Origin: CAWBFD01 sp963788115
Lineage (GTDB): Bacteria; Actinomycetota; Thermoleophilia; Solirubrobacterales; 70-9
Reading direction: 5' to 3'
Assembly (NCBI GenBank): GCA_963788115.1
Contig: CAWBFD010000002.1
Span: 186,001 to 250,000 of the forward strand
DNA: 64,000 nucleotides
Shown here: piece by piece, positions 8,846 through 17,843 of the stretch
How positions within the stretch are numbered: the stretch's first letter is position 1
Layout of the letters: every line of letters starts with the position of its first letter
Program-made: the position numbers and the translations under genes
The notes under the pieces: generated by a model
Databases searched by the model: none
What the model was told of the DNA's origin: nothing
What the model saw: the letters and a program-made list of their open reading frames with translations, nothing else

Positions 8846-9730
8846 CTAGAGCTCGGGAACGTCGGCGCCGGTGGGCGAGAACGGCACCCGCCGTACCTCG
8901 GCCCAGCCCTCTGTTCGCGCGGCGAGCGCCTCGGTGACCTTGCCGGTGTCCTGCCAGAAGCACCAGAACAGGACCGACGGGCCGGCGCCCGAGATCGAGG
9001 CGCCAATCGCGCCCAGCTCACGAGCGCCCGCGACCAGCTCCATCGATCGGGGATAGAGCGCGGCTCGGTGCGGCTGGTGGAGACGATCGGCCAGGCCGCT
9101 CCCGATCAGCGCGAGGTCCGAGCGCTCGATCCCGAGGACCAGCTGCGACGTCGCGGCCACGTTCGCCACCGCATCGTCAACCGGGATCTCGGCGGGCAGC
9201 GCCGCCCGGGCGTCGGAGGTCGCCACCTCGTGGTCGGGCACGACCAGGACCGGCTCGACGCCCTGCGGTGGGTCGAGCCGGACAGGGCGCGGCAATCCCT
9301 CGGAATCCGGCTGCGGGCAGACGACGAACCCCCCGTACAGCGCCGCCGCCACGTTGTCGGGATGGCCCTCGAGCGCGACGGCGTGCTCGTAGATCCGGCC
9401 CGGATCCAGAGCGAGCTCGAACATGTGGTCGGCGGCGACAAGGCCCGCGACGATCGCCGCGGCGCTCGAGCCGAGCCCGCGCGCGAGCGGGATTTCGCTG
9501 CGGATCCGGAAGCGCAGGCCGTCGGCCGGATGGAGCCGCTCGAACGCACGGACGCAGAGGTTTGTGCGGTCCTCGGGAAGCGAGCCTCCGCCGGCGTCGA
9601 CCGAGAGCTCGTCGGCCTCGCTCACCTCGAGCTCGAGCGGCAGCGACAACGCGCACGCGAGCACATCGAATCCCGGGCCGAGGTTGGCAGACGAGGCCGG
9701 GACCCGCACCAGGCGTCGGCGCAGGGTCAT
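8846..9730 (-). CDS. thrB: Homoserine kinase
   Basis: Phosphorylates homoserine on the way to threonine; cytosolic GHMP-family kinase. 294 residues, normal length. The substrate loop VRVPASSANLGPGFD is near the N terminus, the ATP loop PLARGLGSSAAAIVAGL at about 90-106, and the C-terminal glycine-rich GAIGASISGAGPS segment is present. I chose the ATG at 9730 because family homology begins there; a much longer frame to 9925 has a non-homologous Arg-rich extension. No homoserine dehydrogenase or threonine synthase is nearby. It lies 25 bases downstream of the redoxin gene and may be transcribed with it. Confidence 0.92.
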   Translation of the reverse strand: MTLRRRLVRVPASSANLGPGFDVLACALSLPLELEVSEADELSVDAGGGSLPEDRTNLCVRAFERLHPADGLRFRIRSEIPLARGLGSSAAAIVAGLVAADHMFELALDPGRIYEHAVALEGHPDNVAAALYGGFVVCPQPDSEGLPRPVRLDPPQGVEPVLVVPDHEVATSDARAALPAEIPVDDAVANVAATSQLVLGIERSDLALIGSGLADRLHQPHRAALYPRSMELVAGARELGAIGASISGAGPSVLFWCFWQDTGKVTEALAARTEGWAEVRRVPFSPTGADVPEL

Positions 9731-9755
9731 GGGGAGCGGGAAGCCAAGTGGAGCA

Positions 9756-10298
9756 CTAGGGCTTCCACTTGATCGTGCACCCCACCGGCTCCGTCTCCGA
9801 CGGCTCGGGGTCGCGGCCCGCCAGCAGCGCATCGAGAGCGGCCCGCACCCAGGCCGCGCGCGCGCCCGGGTCGCGGTGATCGTCATCGGGCGCGCCCTCG
9901 TAGCGGAGGCGTAGATCCGCGTCAAGCACGAACAGGTGTGGCGTCACCCTCGCGCCCCACGCTCGGGCCGCCTCCTGGCTGGAGTCGTGAAGGTACGGGA
10001 AGGGCCAATCCTCTCGATCGACGCGTTCGCGCATCGCCTCATACGAGTCCACGGGATATCGATCCGGGTCGTTCGAGTTGACCGCGAGGAACCTCACGCC
10101 ATGCTCGCGGTACTCGCGAGCCACGTCGATCAGCCGGTCGTGCCAGGCGAGCGCATAGGGGCAGTGGTTGCAGGTCCAGAGGACAACGGTGGCCGGCGCC
10201 TCACCCGGGAATGGGAGCGTGCGCACCTCTCCAGTCGTGTCAGGCAGCTCGAGCCGCGGGGCGGAGTCGCCCAGCCCGAGCCCGTCTCGATCGCTCAC
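9756..10298 (-). CDS. Thioredoxin-like / redoxin family protein (CNHC motif)
   Basis: 180 residues with an AhpC/TSA-redoxin fold. The redox motif WTCNHCPYALAW lies at about residues 42-53, and the conserved tail GCTIKWK marks the thioredoxin-family proteins that resemble peroxiredoxins but carry a CxxC pair. No signal peptide, so probably cytosolic. The GTG start overlaps the upstream thioredoxin-fold gene stop (GTGA), with AAAGGAGG just upstream. The two are therefore translationally coupled. Partner substrates are unknown. Confidence 0.85.
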   Translation of the reverse strand: MSDRDGLGLGDSAPRLELPDTTGEVRTLPFPGEAPATVVLWTCNHCPYALAWHDRLIDVAREYREHGVRFLAVNSNDPDRYPVDSYEAMRERVDREDWPFPYLHDSSQEAARAWGARVTPHLFVLDADLRLRYEGAPDDDHRDPGARAAWVRAALDALLAGRDPEPSETEPVGCTIKWKP

Positions 10299-10633
10299 CT
10301 GCTTCCTCCTTTCACGGCCTGCTCGAGCGCTTCCCGCACGTCGACCCGATCCGGAATCGCCGAGATGCGCCCGTCGCGGAGCCTGTAGACGCGGCAGGTT
10401 AGCCCGGCGGGCTCACCGACCGGAGGCTGCACGTCCTCCCCGCCGACCCGGATCGTCGGGGAGCCCACGAAGCCCTCGCTCACCGCCGCCTCGTCCGAGC
10501 CGATGTGGCGAACCTCGATCGAGTCGGGGTCGAGTCCGGCGGCGACCATCTCCTCGCGAAGCTCCGCCAGGGCCTCGGGGTGTGAGGGACAACCCTCCCA
10601 CCACAGGAACTCGACCCGCGGGGGCGGATTCAC
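10295..10633 (-). CDS. Small thioredoxin-fold protein
   Basis: 112 residues. FLWWEGCPSHPEALAEL near the N terminus and GSPTIRVGGEDVQP later are the usual strand-helix and cis-Pro regions of glutaredoxin/thioredoxin-like proteins. Only one Cys is in the usual active position (GCPSH), a second Cys (LTCRVY) is near residue 80, so it may work as a monothiol or use a distant pair. Starts at a GTG at 10633; the downstream redoxin gene overlaps its stop by four bases. Function inferred from fold only. Confidence 0.7.
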   Translation of the reverse strand: MNPPPRVEFLWWEGCPSHPEALAELREEMVAAGLDPDSIEVRHIGSDEAAVSEGFVGSPTIRVGGEDVQPPVGEPAGLTCRVYRLRDGRISAIPDRVDVREALEQAVKGGSR

Positions 10634-10703
10634 GCCCGTCAGCTTACCCCCAGCCCGGCTGGGGCCGCAGGCGGGGCGGCGGGGTTCCGGCAGGCCACCT
10701 GAC

Positions 10704-10973
10704 CTACCTGATCAGGGTCTCCTGTCCCTTGGCCACCCGGCGTTGGCGCGGCATTCCCGCCGCCTCGGTCAGCGCGGCCTCGATATCGGCCACGATCGCC
10801 TTCTCCGAGCGGGAGGCGACGATCGGCTCGGCCATGCCGTCCACGTGTACATAGGTGCGGCGCCCGTCACCGCGCTCGGCCTGGTCAAGCGGAACCAGGG
10901 CGTAAATCCGGTCCGCGCGGGCGAACTTGCCGTAGCCGAGCGTCACCAGGCGCGGCTCTCGCTTCGTTGCCAT
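10704..10973 (-). CDS. RemA-like (DUF370-related) small protein
   Basis: 89 residues. The segment RLVTLGYGKFARADRIYALVPLD matches the opening of RemA/DUF370 proteins (GYG-N/K-F...ADR-I-A-I), and RRTYVHVDGMAEPIVASRS matches the following R-T...V...D..H...S pattern. RemA of Bacillus is a DNA-binding regulator of biofilm matrix genes; actinobacterial members are largely uncharacterised. The chosen ATG at 10973 follows GGTGG; a TTG at 10982 is possible. The C-terminal tail (MPRQRRVAKGQETLIR) is basic. The assignment is by eye and moderate. Confidence 0.5.
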   Translation of the reverse strand: MATKREPRLVTLGYGKFARADRIYALVPLDQAERGDGRRTYVHVDGMAEPIVASRSEKAIVADIEAALTEAAGMPRQRRVAKGQETLIR

Positions 10974-11007
10974 CGCCACCAAAGGGTACGACGCTTGGCG
11001 GCGTCGC

Positions 11008-11361
11008 TCACTCCTCCCGTTCGGCGCGGCGGGCGAGCCGGTTCAGGCCCGCCAGGGCGTCCCGTTCGCACGCGGGGGCGAAGGGCGTTTCGACCAGGAT
11101 GCCGACCACCCCGTCCCGGCTGGTGAGCGCCACCCGGCGCTCCGCCGCTGTCAGTTCACCGACCTCGTCGGAGTCGTTCAAGAGCGTCGTCACCGAGCAC
11201 GCCAGGTTGTCGCCCACCGTGTAGCCATCGCCCGTGGGCGCTGTCTCGAGGCCCAGCTCCCGGACGATCTCATCGTCGGGCACCGACTCCGTCTCGGTCC
11301 CGCAGCCCGGCGTCAGGACCAGCGTCCCGATGACGGCCAGCGCGCATGCGGCCCTGCCCAT
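11008..11361 (-). CDS. Predicted lipoprotein of unknown function
   Basis: 117 residues. The N terminus ACALAVIGTLVLTPGCGTETES is a lipoprotein signal peptide with lipobox LTPGC. I chose the ATG at 11361 to give a normal signal-peptide n-region; the frame extends to 11418. Two further Cys (DNLACSVTT and FAPACERD) could form a disulfide in the exported domain. No family recognised. The next gene downstream on the same strand is the RemA-like gene at 10973. Confidence 0.6.
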   Translation of the reverse strand: MGRAACALAVIGTLVLTPGCGTETESVPDDEIVRELGLETAPTGDGYTVGDNLACSVTTLLNDSDEVGELTAAERRVALTSRDGVVGILVETPFAPACERDALAGLNRLARRAEREE

Positions 11362-11427
11362 TGCGGGAAAACCTACCCGCTCGCGCGGTCGGCCTATCGG
11401 GGCCGGGCCGGGGCCCAAGGGGCGCTG

Positions 11428-11457
11428 TGGGATCGGGGGCGGCAGACCCCGATCCCA
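11428..11457 (-). terminator. Hairpin terminator after the NHL-repeat pseudogene
   Basis: Perfect 11-bp stem (TGGGATCGGGG against CCCCGATCCCA) with an eight-base loop, 27 bases past the pseudogene stop. There is no U tract, as is common in high-GC actinobacteria. Confidence 0.55.
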
Positions 11458-11483
11458 GGAGCGGAGGAGCGCCCTTGGCCTCC

Positions 11484-13594
11484 CTAGGGCTGCGGCGGCG
11501 GGTTGTCCTGGTCGACCTCACCCGGGGTGATCATCAGCGCGAACGGCAGGCGGATCGCGTTCTCACCCGAGGCCGAGGGCAGCATGAGCAGCGAGTTGAT
11601 CACCGCGGTCAGCGGGCCACAACCGCGCGCCTCGGGCACCGAGAAGTGGTGTCGTCGAAGATGCGTGTCCGGACTCCGAAGATCATGTCCTCGTAGGAGA
11701 GCAGGTTGTCGAAGAGAGCAAGGGCGACGAGGGTGCGCGCTCGTCCGGAACGTCGACGCTCCACCAGGTTCTGAACGATGGGCCCGATCACGCAACCGCC
11801 CTCGGGGTTGCCGGGCTGGCTCACGTAGAGATCGATCGGGACGGTGACCGAGAACGGGAACAGCGACGTGCAGCACCGGCGGGCCGGCGAGACCGACCTG
11901 GGTCACCGCCTGCCTGGCCGCCGACCTCGACATCGAGAGGCAGCGACTCCAGCATCGGTCCCTTCACCGGCGGGACGAAGGGCGCCCGTCGCCGAAGTCG
12001 AGTGTCGCGGTCAGGGTCAGCGTGTTGCGCGGCAGCACCTGGGTCAACGCGGTGCCGATCTGAAAGGTGCCGCCGGTGCTCACCTGCTGTTGACAGAGGC
12101 CCATGCCCGGCAGCGCGCAACGACCATCCTCGGTGAACGGCGGCGTCGGCGATGCCCGTTGCTGGGGTTCGGATCGTCGACCGGCGCCTTGTGTCGGATC
12201 GAGCCGACCGATCTTGCCGGTGCCGAGCCTCGGTGAAATAGATCATCCCGTCTGGGCCCTCGACGATCTCCCACGGCAGCGACGCCGTGGGTCTCGAGCG
12301 GATACTCGGTGAAGGTGCCCGAGGCCGGGTCGTAGCGGCCGATGTTGTCCGCGTTCGACCTCCGTGAACCAGAGCGAGCCGTCGTTGGCGAAGGTGATCC
12401 CGGTCGGCTTCGAGTCGGGCGTCGGGATCCGGAACTCGACGATCTGGCCGGAGTTGGGATCGATGCGGCCGATCTTGCTCCCGCTCGCGGGAGGTCCGGC
12501 CACGGTGAACCAGAGCCGCCCGGCCCGGTCGGCGGTCATCTCTCCCACCCGCGCGTCCGGATCGGCGAGAGGGAACACCGTCGTCTCCCCCGTGGCTGGG
12601 TCGAGGCGGCCGACTCCAGCGGTACCGGAAGGACTGAGCGGAGTAGGTCGGCGCCGGTGAACCAGACGGCGCCGTCGCCGCCGGCGGCGAGCCCGTAGGG
12701 CTGGAAGTTGACCGGATCCCCGATCGCTCCCAGCGGGAAGTCCGTGGCGTTGCCGGCGGGGTCGATGCGTACCAGGTTGCCCGACCTGACCAGCCACAGG
12801 TTGCCGTCCGCGCCGACGGCGATCCGGCTCGACTGGCCGGCGCTAACCGGGAAGGTGGTCACCGCACCGGTCCCCGGGGCGATCTGGCGGACCGTCGCCC
12901 CGTCGAAGCTCGACGCCCACAGGTTCCCGTCGGGGCCGGCGGTGATGTCCAGACAAGAGATGCCCGGATGCATCGCCGGGCATTGCGTCAGGGGGAACGG
13001 GCACATGGAAGTCGGTGAGCTCACCGTCGGTCGTCATCCGGCCGAGCGACGCGGTTGACCCCGGACTCCGTGAACCAGAGATTGCCGTCGGGGCCGACGT
13101 CGAGGCCGAACGGGAACGAGGATGTGCTCGAGGTGGCGAACTCCTTCACCGGCTTCGCGCACTCGGGGTCGTCCTCGGCGAGTAGCGCGTGAGCCCTTGG
13201 CCGTTCTTCTTCGGCTTGCCCTTGGCCGCCACTCGGACGCGGAGCGAAGCGCACTCCGCGAGCGCCGCCTCCCCGGCCCCGGTCAGCGGCAGGCTGAGGG
13301 TGCCGTTGCTCGGCGTTGTTCTTGGTCGCCTTCGAGGCGAAGTTCAGCTGAGAGCCCCCGGTGGGGGTGGCCTTGGCGGTGGCCGAGAGCTTCGACGAGG
13401 CCCTTGGACTTGAACGAGACCTTGAGCGCCCCCTGATTCAGCGCCTGGGTCTGCGACTTGGTCTCGACCTTGACCTTGAGCTTCTTCTGCTGCGCGCTCG
13501 CGCCGCTTGGCACGAGCAGGAATGCCAGCGGTCGCAAGGGCGAAGAGCGTGCCGATCGGTCGAACGTCCACCGAAATCGCTGACCCGAATGCAT
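11484..13594 (-). pseudogene. Virginiamycin B lyase-like / NHL-repeat secreted protein, multiply frameshifted
   Basis: The minus strand encodes one beta-propeller protein only if the frame is switched about ten times. Ordered pieces include a signal-peptide remnant (TLFALATAGI then LLVPSGASAQQKK), GGSQLNFASKAT, GTLSLPLTGAGEAALAEC, FGLDVGPDGNLWFTESG, ITAGPDGNLWASS, VGADGNLWLVRSG, GGDGAVWFTG, ITFANDGSLWFTEVE, EGPDGMIYFTEA and a last piece ending LPFALMITPGEVDQDNPPPQP. The repeated GxDGNLWFTE blades are typical of Vgb/NHL proteins. All switches fit single-base indels. Adjacent genes on both sides are intact. The exact original start is uncertain. Either an old pseudogene or an unusually error-rich stretch. 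Confidence 0.8.
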
Positions 13595-13806
13595 CCGTGT
13601 CCTCCTCTGTGTGCGGCGCGACCTTCGCGCCACTCTCTCTCCGAACACGCCTGTTACCAGACACTCGGGAAAGATAAACGAAATCATTTGCCTATTCAAG
13701 AGGCACTTCCGGAGACACATGACGAGCGGCGCTCCTGCGCCCGCCATGTGTCACTATCGGAACGCATGCGTTTGCCAATAGCAATCCTCCCCCGGGCAAC
13801 CGAGCG
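13595..13806. promoter_or_regulatory. Divergent intergenic region with short palindromes
   Basis: The region between the NHL pseudogene and the first TetR gene is locally AT-rich (13660-13705). It carries two short inverted repeats, TGCCTATTCAAGAGGCA at about 13690-13706 and TTGCCAATAGCAA at 13772-13784, the latter 23 bases before the TetR start. Both are plausible operators for the adjacent TetR protein. Inference from position and symmetry only. Confidence 0.35.
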
Positions 13807-14565
13807 ATGACGCGTCTCGCTCAGCCCCCTCGTCCCCTTCCCCCCGGCCGCCACGGGCTGCCGCGCCAGTTCGTCGCCCAGAATCAGCGCGAGCGGATGC
13901 TGGTGGCGATCGTCTCGGCAGTTTCCGAGAAGGGCTACCAGGCGGCGACAGTGGAGGATGTCGTCCGAGGATCCGGGGTCTCGCGAAAGACGTTCTACGA
14001 GCAGTTCAACAACAAGGAGGACTGCTTCCTCGCGGCCTATGACGAACTGGTCGGGCGTCTGGTCGCGACCGTCGGCGAGGCGTACCGCGCGCAGAACAGT
14101 TGGGAGGCGCGAGTGGTGGCGGCGATCGGGGCGCTGCTGGAGTTCTTCGCCAGCGAGCCTGAAGCGGCCCAGATCGGGATGATCGAGGTGATGGCCGCGG
14201 GCCCCGTAGCGCTCGAGCGCTATCGCCTCGCGCAGCGGGGCTTCACCGTCTTCCTGCAGGAGACCGCGGAGCGCTCCTCCTACACCGGGGACCTGTCCGC
14301 GCGCGCCGGGATGGCGGCGATCGGCGGGACGGCCGCGGTGATCGCCGAGATGGTCCGGGAGGGGAAGACCCGCCAGCTACCCGCGATTCGCAACGACGTC
14401 GCGACCTTCGGGCTCGCCTTCTTCATCGGGTCGTCGGCGGCCCAGCGCGCGGTGGAGGTTGCAAGGGCCGAGCTGGACGAGAGCACGGAGGTAAAGACCG
14501 CCGCTTCGGCTGGCCTGGCATCCCAGCCAGTGGGCGCGGACCGAAGCGACCGGTCGCTGGCATAG
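13807..14565 (+). CDS. TetR-family transcriptional regulator (first of a tandem pair)
   Basis: 252 residues. The N-terminal TetR DNA-binding domain covers about residues 28-75: NQRERMLVAIVSAVSEKGYQAATVEDVVRGSG, then the recognition helix VSRKTFYEQF. A short proline/arginine leader with GRHGLPRQFV precedes it and is also present in the next gene. The C-terminal half is all helical, as in ligand-binding TetR domains. It is followed 38 bases later by its paralogue, and the pair sits next to the secreted-protein cluster and the mce operon. Regulation of those genes is a positional inference. Confidence 0.9.
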   Translation: MTRLAQPPRPLPPGRHGLPRQFVAQNQRERMLVAIVSAVSEKGYQAATVEDVVRGSGVSRKTFYEQFNNKEDCFLAAYDELVGRLVATVGEAYRAQNSWEARVVAAIGALLEFFASEPEAAQIGMIEVMAAGPVALERYRLAQRGFTVFLQETAERSSYTGDLSARAGMAAIGGTAAVIAEMVREGKTRQLPAIRNDVATFGLAFFIGSSAAQRAVEVARAELDESTEVKTAASAGLASQPVGADRSDRSLA

Positions 14566-14603
14566 GATTTGACGCACAAGTCACGCGCTTCCCCGAATCG
14601 ACC

Positions 14604-15338
14604 ATGAACGCCTCGTCCAAGACTCCCTCCGGGGACGCCACCGAGCAGGCCGCCGTCCCCACGCGACCTCGAAGCGGGGGCCGGCTGCCGTCAGGGCGGC
14701 ACGGGCTGCCGCGCGCGTTCGTGGTCGAGAATCAGCGCCAACGGATTCTCGACGCGCTCGCGAGCGCGGTCGCCGAGCGGGGCTACGCGCAGACCACGGT
14801 CGCCGACGTGATCGGCATCGCCGGTGTCTCCAGGAAGACGTTCTACGAGCAGTTCAGCGACAAGAACGACTGCTTCCTCGCAGCCTACGACGAGGCGGTC
14901 AAGCAGCTTTACGCGGGGGTCCAGGGCGCCTACCGCTCGCAGTCGCGGTGGCCGGCGGCGGTGGTGGCCGCCTTCGACGCCTTCCTCACCGGGCTCTCGG
15001 CCGAGCCCGAGTTCGCCCGCATGGCGCTCGTCGAGGTGATCCGCGCCGGAGACGAGGCGCTCGACCGCTACTACGCGGCCTCGCATGGGTTCGCCGCTCT
15101 GCTCGACGAGGGCCGGCGCACCTCGCCGCATGGGGACGATCTTCCCGAGGGGACCGCGGAGGCGCTCATCGGGGGGGTCGCGTCGATCATCGTCGAGCGC
15201 CTGCGCGCGGGCCGGAGCGACCTGCGCGACCTGCTGCCCTCGATGGCCACCTTCGCCCTGATCCCATACATCGGGATCGACGCGGCGAAGGCCGAGGTCG
15301 CGGCCGCGCTCGAGGGGCGAGCCGCGCCGGTGGAATAG
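14604..15338 (+). CDS. TetR-family transcriptional regulator (second of a tandem pair)
   Basis: 244 residues with the same architecture as its upstream neighbour: GRHGLPRAFVVENQRQRILDAL, then TTVADVIGIAGVSRKTFYEQFSDK, then a helical effector domain. The pair arose by duplication, because the leader motif GRHGLPR-F and the NQRxR entry into helix 1 are shared. The gene is convergent with the last secreted-family paralogue, with only 16 bases between stop codons. TetR proteins usually sense small hydrophobic ligands; lipids would fit the neighbouring mce genes but this is inference. Confidence 0.9.
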   Translation: MNASSKTPSGDATEQAAVPTRPRSGGRLPSGRHGLPRAFVVENQRQRILDALASAVAERGYAQTTVADVIGIAGVSRKTFYEQFSDKNDCFLAAYDEAVKQLYAGVQGAYRSQSRWPAAVVAAFDAFLTGLSAEPEFARMALVEVIRAGDEALDRYYAASHGFAALLDEGRRTSPHGDDLPEGTAEALIGGVASIIVERLRAGRSDLRDLLPSMATFALIPYIGIDAAKAEVAAALEGRAAPVE

Positions 15339-15354
15339 CGGGCCGCGCCCGGCG

Positions 15355-16104
15355 CTACCCCTGCACGGAGCAGGTCTGTGCCACATCCGCGGTCTGGGTC
15401 TGGGCGCCGCCGTTCAGCTCGAACCGGGCGTGGACGTTCAGGGTCCGGTCGGGGTCGTGGCAGCGCGCCGAGATGTAGCTGTACCGCTGGCCGCGGAACT
15501 TCCAGGTCTTGCGCACGGTGACGTCCAGATCCCTCACGACGGCATTGAGCTGGATCGGCGGGATCGGGGTGCTGAGCACCTTGCCGAAGTCCGGGCCGGC
15601 GGTCGAGTCTCTGACGGTGCCGACCATGAGCTGGGTGTAACCGAAGTCGGCCCGGGCGTGGAAGAGAACCGTCGGGTTGCCGTTCCGCCTGGTCCCGTTG
15701 AAGACATTGACCGTCGCGTGCTCCGTGACACCCCCCTGGCCGACAGGGATCACGACCGTCGCGTCGCCGCGGCCCACTCTGGCCCTGCGGCACTCCTGAA
15801 GCGCGAGCTGAATCGTCGCGTACCGGATCTTCGCCGGGTTGCAGGTCGGCAGCCCCTTGGTCGTGATCCTGCCGTCGTCGTCGAAGTTGAGCTCGACCTT
15901 GCTGAGACGGTCGGGCACGCCGCTGGGCTCGTCGGTCGAGGCATGGATGGCGACGTGCATGGACACCGGCGCGTACCGCTGTGCCGGGAGGGTGCTTGGC
16001 GCCACCTCGCCGCCGCCGGTCACCACGGTGTCCGCCAGCGCGATCCCGCCTGTGGTGAGCACCCCGGCCAGAGCCCCCAGCGCGATGACGGCCCCGCGTC
16101 TCAC
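15355..16104 (-). CDS. Secreted protein of an unrecognised tandem family, paralogue 4
   Basis: 249 residues starting at a GTG, with signal peptide RRGAVIALGALAGVLTTGGIALA. The mature part shows the shared core: VELNFDDDGRITTKGLPTC, then a second Cys (QECRRARVGRGDA), NVFNGTRRNGNPTVLFHARAD, TVRKTWKFRGQRYSYISARCHD and a C-terminal TCSVQG. Four cysteines fall at equivalent places in all four paralogues, which suggests two disulfides. It follows paralogue 3 by 34 bases and is probably co-transcribed with it. No known family recognised. It lacks the GTG (IGTG) motif seen in the others, reading GRGDA instead. Confidence 0.75.
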   Translation of the reverse strand: MRRGAVIALGALAGVLTTGGIALADTVVTGGGEVAPSTLPAQRYAPVSMHVAIHASTDEPSGVPDRLSKVELNFDDDGRITTKGLPTCNPAKIRYATIQLALQECRRARVGRGDATVVIPVGQGGVTEHATVNVFNGTRRNGNPTVLFHARADFGYTQLMVGTVRDSTAGPDFGKVLSTPIPPIQLNAVVRDLDVTVRKTWKFRGQRYSYISARCHDPDRTLNVHARFELNGGAQTQTADVAQTCSVQG

Positions 16105-16138
16105 TGGCTTCTCAACCCATCGGCCGCCCTGCCGAGCC

Positions 16139-16921
16139 CTAGCGCTTGACCCTGCAGGTCTGCACCACGTCGCCCGTCTGTGTCTGAGTCTGGCCGCCGA
16201 TGGTGACCTTGAACACGCCGTGCACATTCAGCTTCCGGTTTCGGTCGTGGCAGCTCGCCGAGATATAGCTCATCTTCTTGCCACGGAACTTCCAGGTCTT
16301 CTTCACCGTCGTCCGGATGTCGGCGAAGACGGCACCTGCCGGCAGGGTCCCAACGGCGACGTCGAGGGCCTTGCCGAAGTCCGGGCCGAAGGTTGAGTTC
16401 CTGATCACTCCGGTGAGGACGACCGTGATGCCGATGTCGGCACGGTTGTGCAGAAGGATCGTTGGGTTCCGGCCACGCTTCGGGCCGTTGAACAGGCTGA
16501 CCTGTGCGGTCGTGACGACGGGCTCAGGCGACGCCGGGATCAAGGCATGGGCGATGCCGGTGCCGATCATCGAGGAGCGGCATCTGCTCCGTGCCACCGC
16601 AGTCGTTGTGTTGTCGAGGTTCCTCGTGCAGACCGGGAGTCCCTTTGTGGCGACCGTGCCGTCGTCGTCGAAGTTGAGCAGGACGTTCGTCATCGGGTCC
16701 GGGACGCCGCTCGGGTTCGTCGTCTCGGCATTGATCCGAACCGTGAGGGCCGCCGGCGCGAGCTTGTTCTTCGGCAGCGTGCTCGGATTCAACTCGCCGC
16801 CGCCCGTGATCACCGTGGGCGGTGGCCCCCCGCTTGCGATCCCAACCGCGCCGAAAGCACCTGCCAGCGCGACGACGCCGATCAGGGTGGCGCGCCTACT
16901 CGGTCTTGTCCGCCAATGCAT
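16139..16921 (-). CDS. Secreted protein of an unrecognised tandem family, paralogue 3
   Basis: 260 residues. Signal peptide about residues 10-31 (RATLIGVVALAGAFGAVGIASG). Core motifs are LLNFDDDGTVATKGLPVC, RCRSSMIGTGIAHALIPASPEPV, LFNGPKRGRNPTILLHNRAD, VKKTWKFRGKKMSYISASCHD and TCRVKR. The ATG at 16921 is preceded by GAGGAGAGG, and a TATAGT -10 box lies at 16960-16955. It is therefore expressed from its own promoter. Function unknown; the neighbouring mce operon suggests an envelope role, by position only. Confidence 0.78.
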   Translation of the reverse strand: MHWRTRPSRRATLIGVVALAGAFGAVGIASGGPPPTVITGGGELNPSTLPKNKLAPAALTVRINAETTNPSGVPDPMTNVLLNFDDDGTVATKGLPVCTRNLDNTTTAVARSRCRSSMIGTGIAHALIPASPEPVVTTAQVSLFNGPKRGRNPTILLHNRADIGITVVLTGVIRNSTFGPDFGKALDVAVGTLPAGAVFADIRTTVKKTWKFRGKKMSYISASCHDRNRKLNVHGVFKVTIGGQTQTQTGDVVQTCRVKR

Positions 16922-16954
16922 CAGATCCTCTCCTCCTCAGGAATCCCACTAGGG

Positions 16955-16960
16955 ACTATA
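16955..16960 (-). promoter_or_regulatory. -10 box of secreted paralogue 3
   Basis: TATAGT on the minus strand, 33-38 bases before the ATG at 16921, would give a leader of about 27 bases that contains the GAGGAGAGG ribosome site. No clear -35 box. Confidence 0.4.
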
Positions 16961-17020
16961 AACCGATTTGTCTCTCAGCGTGGGCAACCCAGCGGCATTG
17001 GACTTGCCATCACGCCAATA

Positions 17021-17048
17021 AGAAGGGCGGCCCGAGGGCCGCCCTTCT
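17021..17048 (-). terminator. Terminator of secreted paralogue 2
   Basis: Perfect 13-bp stem (AGAAGGGCGGCCC against GGGCCGCCCTTCT) with a two-base centre, followed on the minus strand by TATTGG. Located 38-65 bases after the stop of the gene at 17087. Confidence 0.7.
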
Positions 17049-17086
17049 CGCATCCAGCTCTGGAGGTCAATTGGCGACCTCTGGAC

Positions 17087-17843
17087 CTACGTCCTCACCG
17101 TGCACTGCTGCGAGTCCGTCGGGGTCTGGTTCGGCCCCGTGGCCAGTGCGATGTTGCTCTTGATGTTCAGGGTCTTGTTGCCGTCGTGGCAACGGGCGGT
17201 GACGTAGTTGTAGGTCTTGCCGCGGTTCTTCCACTGCTTCTTGACAGTCACCTCGAACCGGCTGAGGACGGCGCCAGCGGGAAGGGGCGGCACCGTAACG
17301 CTCAGCCTCGGTGCCGTAGTCGCCCGCGTTGATCTTCCGGATCACCCCGGTGAGGACCTGGGTGATGCCGACGTCGGTCCGCACGTGCAGGATGATCGTC
17401 GGGTTGCCCCCTTGCTTCGGGCCGTTGAACGCGGTGACCACGCCGTTCGTCGTCACCGGGTCCGGCGCCGCCGGGATCACCGCCTGAGCGGTGCCCGTGC
17501 CGACAATCGCCTTGGGGCACTTGTTCCGCGCCTGCTGGGTCGTCGTGTTGGCCAGGTCCGCCCCGCAGGTCTTGAGTCCCGTGGTGGTGATCTTGGCGTC
17601 GTCGTCGAAGTCGAGCACCGTGTTGGTGACCGCCGTCGGCAGCTCTTCCGGCGTGTCGGTGTTGCTGTCGACCACTACGTTCAGCGATGCCGCCTTGAAC
17701 TTCGTCTTCGGCAGCTTGCTCGGGGCGATGCCCTTGCTCGGGGCGATCGACACGGTCGTCGCCGCCGAGGAAATTCCAATCGCGCTGAGCGCACCGGCCA
17801 AGCCAACCACTACCGCGGCCACAAGGCCCTTTCGCATACGCAT
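17087..17843 (-). pseudogene. Secreted protein of an unrecognised tandem family, paralogue 2 (one frameshift)
   Basis: The first frame from ATG 17843 gives signal peptide RKGLVAAVVVGLAGALSAIG, then LDFDDDAKITTTGLKTCGA, NKCPKAIVGTGTAQAVIPA, AFNGPKQGGNPTIILHVRTD and VIRKINAGDYGT. After about 17310 the homologous sequence continues in another frame as PPLPAGAVLSRFEVTVKKQW through ARCHDGNKTLNIKSN to QQCTVRT, stopping at 17087. One extra base near 17309-17311 explains it, because paralogue 1 reads GDYGTRLSVPVPPLPAGA across the same place. AGGAGGAGC precedes the start and a strong terminator follows. Probably intact in life if the extra base is an error. Confidence 0.75.
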
